From positions 58,299,321-58,363,320 of the forward strand of contig NC_059075.1 of NCBI RefSeq assembly GCF_020497125.1: a DNA stretch of 64,000 nucleotides, in the 5' to 3' direction. Shown in pieces: positions 24,207 to 35,000 of the stretch. The stretch's first letter is position 1; the number at the start of each line of letters is the position of its first letter. The stretch comes from Mauremys mutica (taxonomy: Eukaryota; Chordata; Testudines; Geoemydidae). The notes under the pieces were generated by a model. The model did not search any database, had not been told where the DNA came from, and worked only from the letters and a program-made list of their open reading frames with translations. The position numbers and the translations under genes are program-made.

Positions 24207-25379
24207 CAGGGCCGGCTTTAGGAAGTGCGGGGCCCAATTCGAACATCTTCAGTGGGGCCCTGGCAGGGATGACAAAAAAAAAATGTAAAAAAAAGCCTTT
24301 CATTTCTTAGCAACCGGTTCCCTATAAAAAGTTCTGATTTAAGGGATGTGCCATAGTATGTATTTTTTTGTACCAATAGAGTTACCATACAGCCGTATTT
24401 TCCTCCTGGGTGGCGATTTAAGAACCAAAAAGCTGGACATGTCTGGGAAAATACGGATGTATGTTAACCCTACCTAAAGTTCTTTTTTAAAAAGATGGGC
24501 CTGAACTAGAAATGAGCCCCGTTTCACATGTGTGGGTCCCCGCCACTCCCTGGGGGTGTGCTAGGGTGACTAGATGTCCCGATTTTATAGGGGCAGTCGC
24601 AATTTTTGGGTCTTTTTCTTATATAGGATCCTATTATCCCCCACCCATGTCCCAATTGTTCACACTTGCTGTCTGGTCACCCTAGGGTGTGCACATGGGT
24701 GGGTCCCAGCTGCTCCCTGCCCCCCTCATTGAAGCAGGTGTGCAGAGTTACTGCCCTGGGAAGTGCAGGGCACCAGTGGACATGGGGCTGGCTGGAGGCA
24801 GGGCAGGGGCTGACTGGAGGTAGGGTCTGGCTGCAGGCAGGGCAAGGGCAGGGGGTGCGGGGCTGGCCGGAGACAGGAACTGGCTGCGGGCAGGGCAGAG
24901 GGTGCAGGTACAGGGGGTACAAGCCACCCTGTATGGTGAGTGCCCCCTCCTCCTCCCTCCCCCACCAGGGTAGCAGCAGCAACCTGGGGCTCGGGGGCTA
25001 TTTAAAGGGCCCAGGGCTCCCCTGCTTCTACCGCCCCAGCCCTTTAAATAGCCGCGGGAACCCTGGGGAAGCGGCGGGGCTCCAGCGGCTATTTAAAGGG
25101 CCAGGGCGGTAGAAGCAGCCGGAGCCCCGGACCTGTTAAATAGCCCCCAGAGCCCTGCAGCCCTACCCCAGGGCTCCAGCAGCGGGGCTCTGGTGGCAAT
25201 TTAAAGGGCCTGGGGCTCCAGCCCCAGGCCCTTTAAATTGCCCCCTGGGGAAGCCGGGCCACCCCGGTACAGCGCACCGGCTCTTGCCAGTACGCTGTAC
25301 TAGGGCTTGGGCGCGGGGCCCTCTTAGGGGCGGGGCCCAATTCAGGGGAATTGGTTGAATTGGCCTAAAGCTGGCCATG
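24207..25379 (+). mobile_element. Non-autonomous hAT element, 1173 bp
   Basis: Ends CAGGGCCGGCTTTAGG and (inverted) CATGGCCAGCTTTAGG, flanked by a perfect 8-bp duplication cttgcagt (24199-24206, 25380-25387). The interior carries a degenerate tandem GC-rich array (about 24770-24920) and a set of inverted blocks around TTTAAA (about 24995-25240). It hosts the MITE at 24562-24684. No transposase. Confidence 0.85.
24562..24684 (-). mobile_element. hAT MITE copy 3 (123 bp), inserted in another hAT element
   Basis: Inverted relative to copies 1 and 2. The flanking octamer gggtgtgc is perfect (24554-24561, 24685-24692). It lies inside the 24207-25379 element, so it is younger than that element. 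Confidence 0.88.
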
Positions 25380-27837
25380 CTTGCAGTAACCCGACCCGAA
25401 ACTCCCGGGGAGCTGAGCCAATATGACCGAGAGTACAGATCAGAGCAGTACATTTGCTAAAGGAATCTTAAATACTGATCCAGAAGGAGGAAGCATTCCC
25501 CAAGAGGGCCTGGCGCTTCACATGAAAATTACCCCAAGAAGGGTTTTTCCATTGGCAGCAGAACCACCAAGGAGAAGGGGACAGTCCTCCTGGAGGCGGG
25601 GGTGTACCAGCAAATGTCTATGCAGAATGGCAAAGATGGATAGGCAGGGGAGCAGCTCGAATCTCTTTCAGGGAAACCTGCAAATCTCCAGGCTGGGATT
25701 TACCTTTGACTGTCCTGCGGGAAGCATGTTGGCTAAGCATTGCATTAGGGTTAAGAGGTAGAGCACTCTCCTAGCCTGTTTCTTCATGTAGATTGAAGTA
25801 GGGAAAATTCTGCCCTGGATTTCTGGGACAATCTGAAATGGCCTTTAGGGACTGCTCGAGGGTGGAGGATAACTGGATTTCAGAGGCCATCTGGAACTTT
25901 GACTGTTTACAGCCTAGAGAGGAAAGTAACCTGAACTGGACTATTGGCCCATCTGGAATGGATTGTGTGCTCAACCCTGGTTAAAATTGCTACGCAGCAG
26001 GTTGTATAGATGCCCTATTGCAACCCCTTCCCCAAACCCCCGCCTGGCTGCGCCTCTTCCCCGCCTCCTCCCCTGAGCGCGTCACGTTCCTGCTTCTCCC
26101 TCCTCCCTCCCGGAGCGTGCAAACAGCTGTTTGGCGGCGGCTGGGCAGGAAGCGCTGGAAGGTAGGGGGAGGAGCAGGGATGTGGTGCACTCGGGGGGGG
26201 GAGGAGGAGGGGAGCTTGGCTGCTGGTGGGTGCAGAGCACCCACTAATTTTTTCCCGTGGGTGCTCCAGTCCCGGAGCAACAACGGAGTCGGCGCCTATG
26301 GCAGGCCGCAGGAAATAACTCCGTGGGCCGTGTGTTTTAGACCCCTGTGCTAGAGGCATTTAGTTAATTTAAAATGAAGAATAAAACTTAATGTTTAAAA
26401 GAGTTAAAAAGAGAGTGAGACAGTATGAAACAATTGAGAATTTTTTTGAAATTATTGATGTTCATGAAAAAATACTCAGAATATCATAAAAACCTTTTAT
26501 AACTAAATCAATTTCAGCTTGTGGTATAGAGACATAATGGAAAAAAGTCTCAGTGTTTAAAACTTGAATTGTGGATGAAGCCCCCAAGACTGGACATGAC
26601 AATGAATCCTCAAGGGCAGGAAATGAATAGCTAGCACATGAGATGGAGGTGTCATGATCCAGATCTGTCCGTCCATCTCACCACTAATGGAGTCTTGCTT
26701 GGTGTGTTTTAGTGCTCCCGGTCTTGGGCACAACTAAATTAGAAAATGCAAAAGCCCAAGAAAATGAAAGAAGAAGACTTTGTTAAATATTCTGAAGCAT
26801 CAATTCAAGAATGTGTGGTGGTTTGGGTTGGTTCTTATTTTATCCAAACCATTTTACCCTTCCCTGGACACAAATGACTACTTTCTCCAGGAAAGAGTAT
26901 TCATATTTTATAACTTTCTATTAAGTCTTTTTTTTTTAAAGGGTTCGGGGGGAGGAAGAAGGGAAAGGAAGGAAACTAAATACAAATCCTCTAAGTTGAA
27001 ATAGTGTTAAGGTTTTATCACAAACCCGCAAGAGCTGAGAAATTTTGCTTTTACGATTGACTATCCTTAATTCATGTTTTCTGAAGCTTTCCAGTCCCTT
27101 TCCTGTTGGTAGTGCTAAAGTCTATATATGAAATTATCTTTCTAACTAGCAAGAAGGAATTTGAGTTGAGTTTCTCTACTTTAACCTACGAGGTCCTCTT
27201 CCAAATAAACCCTACAAAACAAGTCTAACTAAAACCCTATTCTTTCTGGATCTTGTTAATGCATTTTGGTGGCCTTGGATTGATTTCTAATTCTTCTGTC
27301 ATTCTCTCCTTACCAGAATCCCACAAAATTTAGTAAAGTTGGCAGTCCTAGAGCATTCTTAACTGAAATGAAGATGAATGAGCATAAAAAACAACCTTTT
27401 TCTCACTTCCACAGTGGGGAGGAGAAGGGTGATTCTTTTTTGAAATACATTTAAAAAAAGTTAGTTCTCCAGCAGTAGAAGGGTAATTGACTGCAATGTC
27501 ACAATCTGTGAACATCATTAGACTTCGTACTGTTGCCTTCATAAAAGGGCTTTTTCAGTCCTTTATAAAAACAAAGAGGCTGATTTCTCCCCTCATTTAC
27601 CTCTGAATAAGTCAAGAGCAATATTATTAAGATCAACAGAGTACAGCAGTGTTAGTGAGAGCAGAATCTGGCCCATGAAACTTAAGACTGCTGCTGTACT
27701 TAGGATCGACAAACGGAAGAATACATTTTCTGAATAGCACAGATATTCCCAGTGTTTGGCAAGGTAAACATTTCTATCCTGATACATATTCTGCTGCCTA
27801 CCTCTTCTGTCCAAGAAGGCCTCAGAAATTGCCTGTT

Positions 27838-28059
27838 ATCACTGAGCGGGGCCAGTGGCCGGGACCTTGGCTGGCAGGAGCCGGCGGACGGAACCCCAGA
27901 CCGGCAGCAGGCTGAGCCGCTCAGCCTGCCACGGGTCTGGGGTTCTGTCCACCGTCCCCGCTCAGCCCGTTCACGCAGCCGGGGTGAACGGGCTGCGTAC
28001 CCCTTGAAACCCTTTCATGTACCACCAGGGGTATGCATACCACACTTTGGGAAACACTG
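27838..28059 (-). mobile_element. hAT-like fragment (one terminus visible)
   Basis: On the minus strand it begins CAGTGTTTCCCAAAGTGTGG, a common hAT terminus, followed by gtatgcatacccctggtgg. The distal GC-rich part, with inverted segments around ctgagc, ends near 27838; no clear second terminus. Confidence 0.5.
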
Positions 28060-29376
28060 CCCTAAGGGAATGATACTGAGGAAAAACTGCAAGGGAAACT
28101 TTATGGAACTTCTTGTTCCCTACATAAATCCCCCCGCCCCCCCGAGTAAGGGGATCTGAGCACAACTAGATGTTGTTTTGTACCACTAAGAGTTAGTGCT
28201 TGCTGGAGCTGGTTCAGTAGTTTTCATCTGTACTTTATATTGACTTCTACTTTTCTAACTACTGAATGTACATGTAAGAAAAACAACTAGCATATCTAGC
28301 TTTCTCTGAATGTACACAAACAGAACATACACACAGAGACTGTTTACATGCTTATATATGGGCTCACTCTGCAGAATTTTACTTCATAAAGTTTGGGGCC
28401 AACTGGAAAATTCAAATCCAGGTTCAGATTTTAACACTTGAAAAACTTGAGTGCTTGAAACCAGGGTTCTGTTTTTTCTCTTCACTAATTTCCACTTGGT
28501 ATTGATCAGAATTGATTTTTCAGAAAAATATGAATTTCTTGGTTTGTTTGTACAACTCTTTGAATATATAAAATACTATGTAGTTAAGTATTACTATTAT
28601 TATATATTTCCATAGCATGTAATCTTTTGCAGAAGGCTTTACTCACAAGACTTGTCTTTAAATGTTGCATAATTAATTGCTAGGGATGAGAGAACATTAT
28701 GGTGTTCTGGCTTTGCAAAACCTCTAGAATTTTTTTTTAGTTTTGAGTTTCAAATTCCGTTAAACTTTTGAGTTTTGCCAGATACTTTTTCTCTTAAATT
28801 AAACCACAGTTTTTCAAGGAAAATATAATTTCTTCCTCACCCATGTATTTGTAGCTAAATGGAATCTTGTGTTATGCAAACAATAGTGATTCTTGCCTGA
28901 AAGTTATTTTTGCCTTGCTTGTAGAACTAACCAGGGACATGAAGTAAAGAGACCCATTTGCGCTTGAAATCCTGAATGGAATGAGCTGAGTGGAACTGAA
29001 ACCTCAAATGATTTTTTTCTGTCCTAACTTCAAGTTCTAAGTATAGAACTCTATTATTAAGAGGGTCCTAAACTTGACAAAACAAGTTCTCCACGCCCCA
29101 CTTTATATTTTGAATATATTAGACAGAAACAGTGATGATAGATTTGATTGTCCATGGTAATGTTTGTAGCCCTTCACTTATAAGCTGATATCCAACTAAA
29201 GTAATTTAAGGACTGATGAATAAATGTGATGACTGATGCTTATTACCTGGTAAACTACAACACTGCTTCTACACTGGTAAACTACAACAGTCCTGAAAAA
29301 TGTGATGCATTCTGTCTTATTCTGCTTTTGAAAATGGTATGGAATGTTCCAGGTTGGGAAATTAGCCTCACGTACC

Positions 29377-29689
29377 CAGGGGTGGCTCTAGGCACCAGTG
29401 CAGCAAGTGCATGCCTGGGGTGGCAAGCTGAGGGTGGAGAGGGGGCGGCGGCATGCTAGTCGGCATGAGGGCGGCAGCAAGGCAGCCTTCGGCGGTGTTT
29501 CTGCAGGAGGTCCGCTGGTCCCGTGGCTGTGGCGGCAATTCAGCGGTGGGTACGCCGAAGGCGTGGGACCGGCAGATCACCTGCAGAACGGCCACTGAAT
29601 CCGCGTGACTGGTGGACCTCCGGCAGAAACGCTGCCGAAGGCTACCTGACTGCCATGCTTGGGGCGGCAAAAAACATAGAGTGCCCCTG
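29377..29689. mobile_element. GC-rich hAT-like MITE, 313 bp
   Basis: It starts CAGGGGTGGCTCTAGGCACC and ends in the inverse (gagtgcccctg). Flanking octamers cacgtacc and acagtacc agree at 5 of 8. It shares gggcggcaaaaaa and aggcagccttc words with 40426-40692. The open frames on both strands are GC artefacts. Confidence 0.6.
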
Positions 29690-29982
29690 ACAGTACCAGT
29701 ACAGGTACACAACGGGGAAAGCACTGAGATGCCATGTGGCTATAAAAATGATCTGCCCTCCCCTTAAGTCATTAGATAGTCCTATTTGTGGAGTCATGAA
29801 GTGAGAGGCTGTGAGCTCTCTTAAACCCAACTAGCTGCCTGAAAAGGATGTGGCTCCTAATTGACTTCTTTAGATATTTGCAGAGGAATATTTCTTCAGA
29901 CACCTGTTGTAGTACTGTACAAAGACCTTGGTTATGTAGAGTTCTCTATCTTTCCTTGAATTTTTTCCCTCTTCCATTCCAG

Positions 29983-30049
29983 GTCCAGAACTATCTCCAA
30001 AGAATCATTGCTGCAGGAAAGGAAATGATTAAAATTCCTCAGAGGCAAG
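29983..30049 (+). CDS. Candidate host exon 5
   Basis: A long pyrimidine tract (ttttttccctcttccattccag) precedes 29983, and GCAAG|GTAAAT follows 30049. It reads 22 codons, beginning VQNYLQRIIAAGKEM and ending KIPQRQ, entering in phase 0 and leaving in phase 1. It looks like a short amphipathic helix. The following intron of about 21.6 kb contains the complete Harbinger element. Confidence 0.58.
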
Positions 30050-31453
30050 GTAAATATTGGTTTTAAATGTAGGATCAGAATGAACTTAGATTTTACAACC
30101 TACAGGACTCATCATCCAACACTTTCCATAGTACCATTTCAGTTCCCCAGAAAGAATAATTGTAAGTAGAAATATATTATTTTGCCAGGAAATAACTGAT
30201 TTTGAGTCATTAGATTCCAGCTGTAGCTGAGGCAGGGAGGACAGGACAGGAAGCATTCACAGTTGACTGTAAATTTGCCACAAGATTTTCCTAATCCTCC
30301 ATTTCCAAATGTAATGTAAATGATGGATTGCAGAAACTGAACTGCAGGTACAAAGCTGTGGGGCCCTCCCTTAAACAGTGATTTTTTTTTCTCCTGCTGG
30401 TGAGCTGAGCTCACTGTGAGCACAGGAATTTCATTCTAACCTCCCACAGCTCGGTCTGAATGAATCATTTGCATAGTTATATTTTGAAATAGTTTTGTCT
30501 AGTTTCATATTAACCCTAGTAAATAGGATGCACGTTAGATATTAACTCAAGCTAGGGGATATGTTCTCTTCTTGTTAAGTGCACATAACTTCTCTCATTA
30601 TTAAACGAAGTCTGGCCTAGACCAAAATGCCTCTGAACTTAGGGAAGTTCAGATGCGACCTTTGTGTTCATATACTCATTGAGAGAACACTAGATTCACA
30701 ATACATATAATAGAAAATTAAAACTGGAAAAAATAGTCTACAGTGTATTAATTCCTGGAGCTGGCTGAAAATTTTCCATCAAAACTTTTTTTTTCAAAGG
30801 AATAATAGGTTTTTGACTAAACAAAACTTTCCAAGTGTCCGCTTTCAGCCCAAATGAAGAAAAAAAAACATTTTGAAATGCTGCTGCAATGACTCATGGG
30901 AGTTGTAGTTCAGGTGCCTCAGGTCTTATTCTTCTCTGTAGGTTGGGTTCCTCAGCCAGTCTATCTCCAATATTTGTTTTTCTGTGGGGAAAAAAACACA
31001 TTCCCTGACCAGCTCTATTAGTTACCAGTGGCCTTTCATTTCTAATTTACCAGTTCAAATTCCACCCTGGTCAGCAGTAACTGAAAGATGTTAACCCCTA
31101 ATAGTTGTCAGGTGACTTTTGTGCAATGGGTTTGTTGATCCAGTTAGAAGTGGACAGCTGCAATCCTGAACATCCTTCTCTATGCAATTAACACTTGATA
31201 GCAGTTTCAGCAGAGAAGTCTGGGACTGAATGGACCATGGAGACCGAACTAACTTCTCATCTTCTTATCCTCATCCCTCTTGACCAGGGATGAGGTATAT
31301 TAGTGGAACAATGTGAAGGGGTGTTCACTGCTGCTGCCTGTGCTGTATCTGATCTATGGAAAAATAGACACCTTCATTCTTCAGGTTCTGACAAATCAGC
31401 ACTTTTAAAATGAGTTATTACACTCACAGAAAAAGTTTTAAATAAATAGTAGT

Positions 31454-31593
31454 GACTAACAGACATATTGGAGCATGAGCTTTCGTGGGTGAATACCCAC
31501 TTCGTCGGATGCATGTAAAAAATTTCCACTACATGCATCCGACGAAGTGGGTATTCACCCACGAAAGCTCATGCTCCAATACGTCTGTTAGTA
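31454..31593. repeat. Palindrome of the same retroposon family
   Basis: Arms 31454-31517 and 31530-31593 are about 64 bp each, inverted, with a 12-bp spacer and one or two mismatches. The arms carry gagcatgagctttcgtgggt as in the 23.8-kb copy, but a different part of the unit is at the centre. ggtgccacaggactctttgc continues to about 31618. Confidence 0.75.
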
Positions 31594-31626
31594 TATAAGG
31601 TGCCACAGGACTCTTTGCTCCATCTA

Positions 31627-32088
31627 GGTTGTATTTCCCTAGTTTGTTTATGAGAAGGTCATGCGAGACAATATCAAAAGCCTTACTAAAGTCAAGATAT
31701 ACCACATCTACCGCTTCCCCCCATCCACAAGGCTTGTTACCCTGTCAAAGAAAGCTTTCAGGTTGGTTTGACATGATTTGTTCTTGACAAATCCATGCTG
31801 ACTGTTATTTATCACCTTATTATCTTCTAAGTGTTTGCAAATTGATTGCTTAATTATTTGCTCCATTATCTTTACGGGTACAGAAGTTAAGCTGACTAGT
31901 CTGTAATTTCCCGGGTTGTCCTTATTTCCCTTTTTATAGATGGGCACTATATTTGCCCTTTTCCAGTCTTCTAGAATGTCTCCCAACTTCCATGACTTTT
32001 CAAAGATAATTGCTAATGGCTCAGATATCCCCTCAGTCAGCTCCTTGAGTATTCTAGGATGCATTTCATCAGGCCCTGGTGATCTGAA
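31627..32088 (-). pseudogene. CR1-type LINE reverse transcriptase fragment
   Basis: The minus-strand frame gives HPRILKELTEGISEPLA, then ANIVPIYKKGNKDNPGNYR, VKIMEQIIKQ and QHGFVKNKSC, in the order of CR1 RT domains. After a frameshift near 31725 the sequence can be followed as DFSKAFD. It stops before the catalytic aspartate pair of the RT, so it is a 5' and 3' truncated dead copy. Confidence 0.85.
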
Positions 32089-35000
32089 GATAGCTTAGTG
32101 AAGTGACTTGTGTAGTTTTGTCTTAGCTGTAATTAATACATGGATTTACTCCTTTTTGAATGAGAAGAACAGCTAGCTCTTTTTTCTAAGGAAATAACAT
32201 GCGATTAGAGGAAGGAGATGCATCTCCAATATAATCTTCATTAAATAATATTTTTTTCCTGGGCAGTGAAATTCATGCTAAAATATTTGCACTTGAAAAG
32301 CAAGAGGAAAATAAAGTGAGGAACCTAAGGCTCTCCAGCTTTTCTTGGAGCTTGCGGAGGAGTGTGATTTTTTTTTTTAAATTGCAGCTCAGCTACCTCA
32401 TTTATCCGATTTATTTCTGCAATATTTTCCACTTCCTTCAGCTGAAAATCATTAATATTAATCCTCAGCTCAATTTACTGTTTACCCAAAATTCAATGTG
32501 AATGAAAGAATCTGGATCGCCATAACTCACACATCTTCATGCTTTCCCGGTCTGCATATGAGGTGGGTGTTTTTTTTTTTAATGCCACTTTTCAGTTTAT
32601 TTTGGTTAGAGGCACTAATTCCTTAAGAAAAAAAAAAAGGTGACTTGAGGGCTAATAAATAGTACCAGATCAAAAGCACTAGAGGCAGGTATTCTATGTT
32701 TATCCACATATAGGTACGTACATCAGCGATGCAAGCTTCTACCTTCTCTTCAATCTTTATTGAGATGGACAATTTCTAGAGGTGAGTTCATTTCCTATGC
32801 TCAGTCAGTCTTCTTGGTCGCTTTGTTGAGACTGCCAACAAAGGTGCTAATTATGATGAGAATACCTGTGTACTAGAAGTTACGTTAAGACCATAAACTC
32901 ATTTCTCAGAACTGTTTTATCCAAGGACCTCAAAGCACTTAATCGTGTTTTTATCAATGGCATGTTTTTATAGATGAGGGAGCAGAGGCAAACATATTGT
33001 GAGTTGCCTAAAGTGACATAGTGGATCTATTCAAAATTGGGAGTAGACTTCCAATCCCTGTTGTGGTCCCTAGCCAACTTCATTGCTCAAACAACCCTTA
33101 CATGGTAATAATTTCAGTTACTTCTAACCTGGACTGGATTGACCAAGAAATGATAGACTCTGTACCCTGCTGCCCTTTTGCTGAGTTATCTAGTTACTTA
33201 TACTAAGGAAACACAAAAAAGTTGAGACCTCTGAGTTGCCATTATTTGTGCTGCTTAAATTCCTTGGCCTAGCAGGTGAGGTATAACATGGCTGCTAATC
33301 TCCTCCATGACACTGTTTTTATGATGGAGGCACTAGACTAGGAGACCCAAGACTGATTACCCAGCTCTTACTGAGTTTGCGTGATTTTAGTCAGATTGTT
33401 TAATCTCCCTGTGCCTCAGATCCTCATCTCTAAAATAGGAAAATTAACTCATTTTCTCTGGGTAAATTCTTATATCTATGACTATCAGATGTTCTCAAAA
33501 AGCTGTTGCAAAGATGTAGTCACATATTACTATCTGTATGATATAAAGTCAGTGATACTTATCAGATGTCAGAATGATAGTGATACCACTTAATGGTATT
33601 AATCATTTTAAAAAAATGGTTTTTAAGTCAATAGGTAGTTTGGAGTTCTGCCAATTTTCCTCATTTTTGGAGTAGAGAAATAGTCGTCTGTAATTATTTT
33701 AATATTCTGAAACTTTCCCTACTTTTCTTTACTTCTGTTCCTATCCCTAAGAAGCAACCACTGGAAGGATGGGAGAGGGCTAGGAGGGGACATATTCCCT
33801 TGAAGTTTTAACTATGCCACTGATATCCACTTCAGACTGGTTTGAGGAATCTTGTATTTTCACTTCTGGTCTCCCCAAAGCTCCTCCTTCAAGTAATTTT
33901 GAAATTACACCTCTGCCAGGAAAGGGTCCCTTTCTGATTCTTCAAATAGCCAACAAAATAGAGACAGGTGTAGCTGGGAATATATGCCGACATTAGTACC
34001 AACATAGTCCGGTAGGTGGCACCAACACACAGTTAAAATTAAAGGAAAACATTCCCTGAACCTTACTATGTAATATAGGTCATTTTAGAAGCAGTATTTT
34101 CATAAGGGGTTCTTCAGTACACAGAGTCCAGTGTGCAGACTGTTTGTTTAGGACTCCAGTGAACAGTGCCAGTGAAAGTCCAAAGATTTGTGCTGAGGTC
34201 AATAACTATCTCCCCTATTCCCCCTTCCCATTGTCTGTCCTGAGTAATAGTTTTTAAGGTTGGCTGGTGTTGGCAAACTCTGGAAAAACTTCTTGGGCTG
34301 TACATTCAGAATGCACAAGAACCTGAATTAATCTGAAAATATTTCTTCTTTCAAATCTTCCAATGAAAATCCACCAAATGTAATTTAAAATGATAATCTA
34401 AATATTAATTGAATGAAAATAAACATAAAATACTCTCCCTTTCATCCAGCCCCCCCAAATAACCAACAAGAAACAAATTTAACTAATCAGCTCATCAATC
34501 CACTCACTATGGGAACATGTCTCCTCCCTCCAAAGCATTTCTACTTTCCCATGGGTTCACAGATGTCTTCCCTTTATACCATATCTACTCCTGCCCATTA
34601 TGGGATTTTGTCCTTTTTTGTTGTCTTCTTTCTCTGACTTATGGCCTGATCCTGGCAGGTGCCAAGCAAATCAGTTTATGAGAGCCACCAGCCCTTAGCT
34701 CCTACTGATGTTAATGAAAGTTGAAGGAGTTCAGGATCAAATCATTCCATTTTAAGTTCCAAGGGGCAGGAGTAGGGATTTCTTTTTCTTGTGGAGTTCT
34801 ATGTGCAGCCAAGGTTTTACATCAATATGTATTAATAAAAGTAATGGTATTCATCTAAAGCTAAATATGGCTGGTATTTCTATTAGTGTTTACTGTTTTT
34901 CTTTGCCTTTTAATTCCACAGGCCTTGAAATGCTATTTGATTTAGGGATTTTGCTTTTAAAATGAGAACTGGCCATCTGTGGTATTTCTACCATCTTGGA

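Larger units (their letters stand above)
23448..26347 (+). mobile_element. Outer hAT element with nested insertions (2.9 kb)
   Basis: The left end CAGGGATCTCAAACTG and the inverted right end CAGGGGTCTAAAACAC are related terminal repeats. The flanks tgctagtg (23440-23447) and tgctagag (26348-26355) match at 7 of 8. The core has been enlarged by a palindromic retroposon (23802-23992), a second hAT (24207-25379) and probably a GC-rich repeat ending ggcgcctatg at about 26300. No transposase frame remains; the minus-strand frames at 25990-26359 are GC-driven. Confidence 0.65.
15573..29982. other. Candidate intron 4 with dense repeats
   Basis: It contains a MIR-like SINE, a tandem and LTR-like segment at 16.2-16.8 kb, a CR1 3' region, SINE-like and GC-rich repeats at 21-22.3 kb, the hAT stack at 23.4-26.3 kb, a hAT end near 28.06 kb and a GC-rich MITE at 29.4 kb. 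The stretches 17.9-20.0 kb and 26.4-27.8 kb are AT-rich sequence in which I recognise nothing. Confidence 0.4.

Noticed and set aside
24666..25112. 148-codon GC-rich + frame and overlapping minus frames
   Set aside because: Fall inside the non-autonomous hAT element and its degenerate tandem array; repeat-driven.
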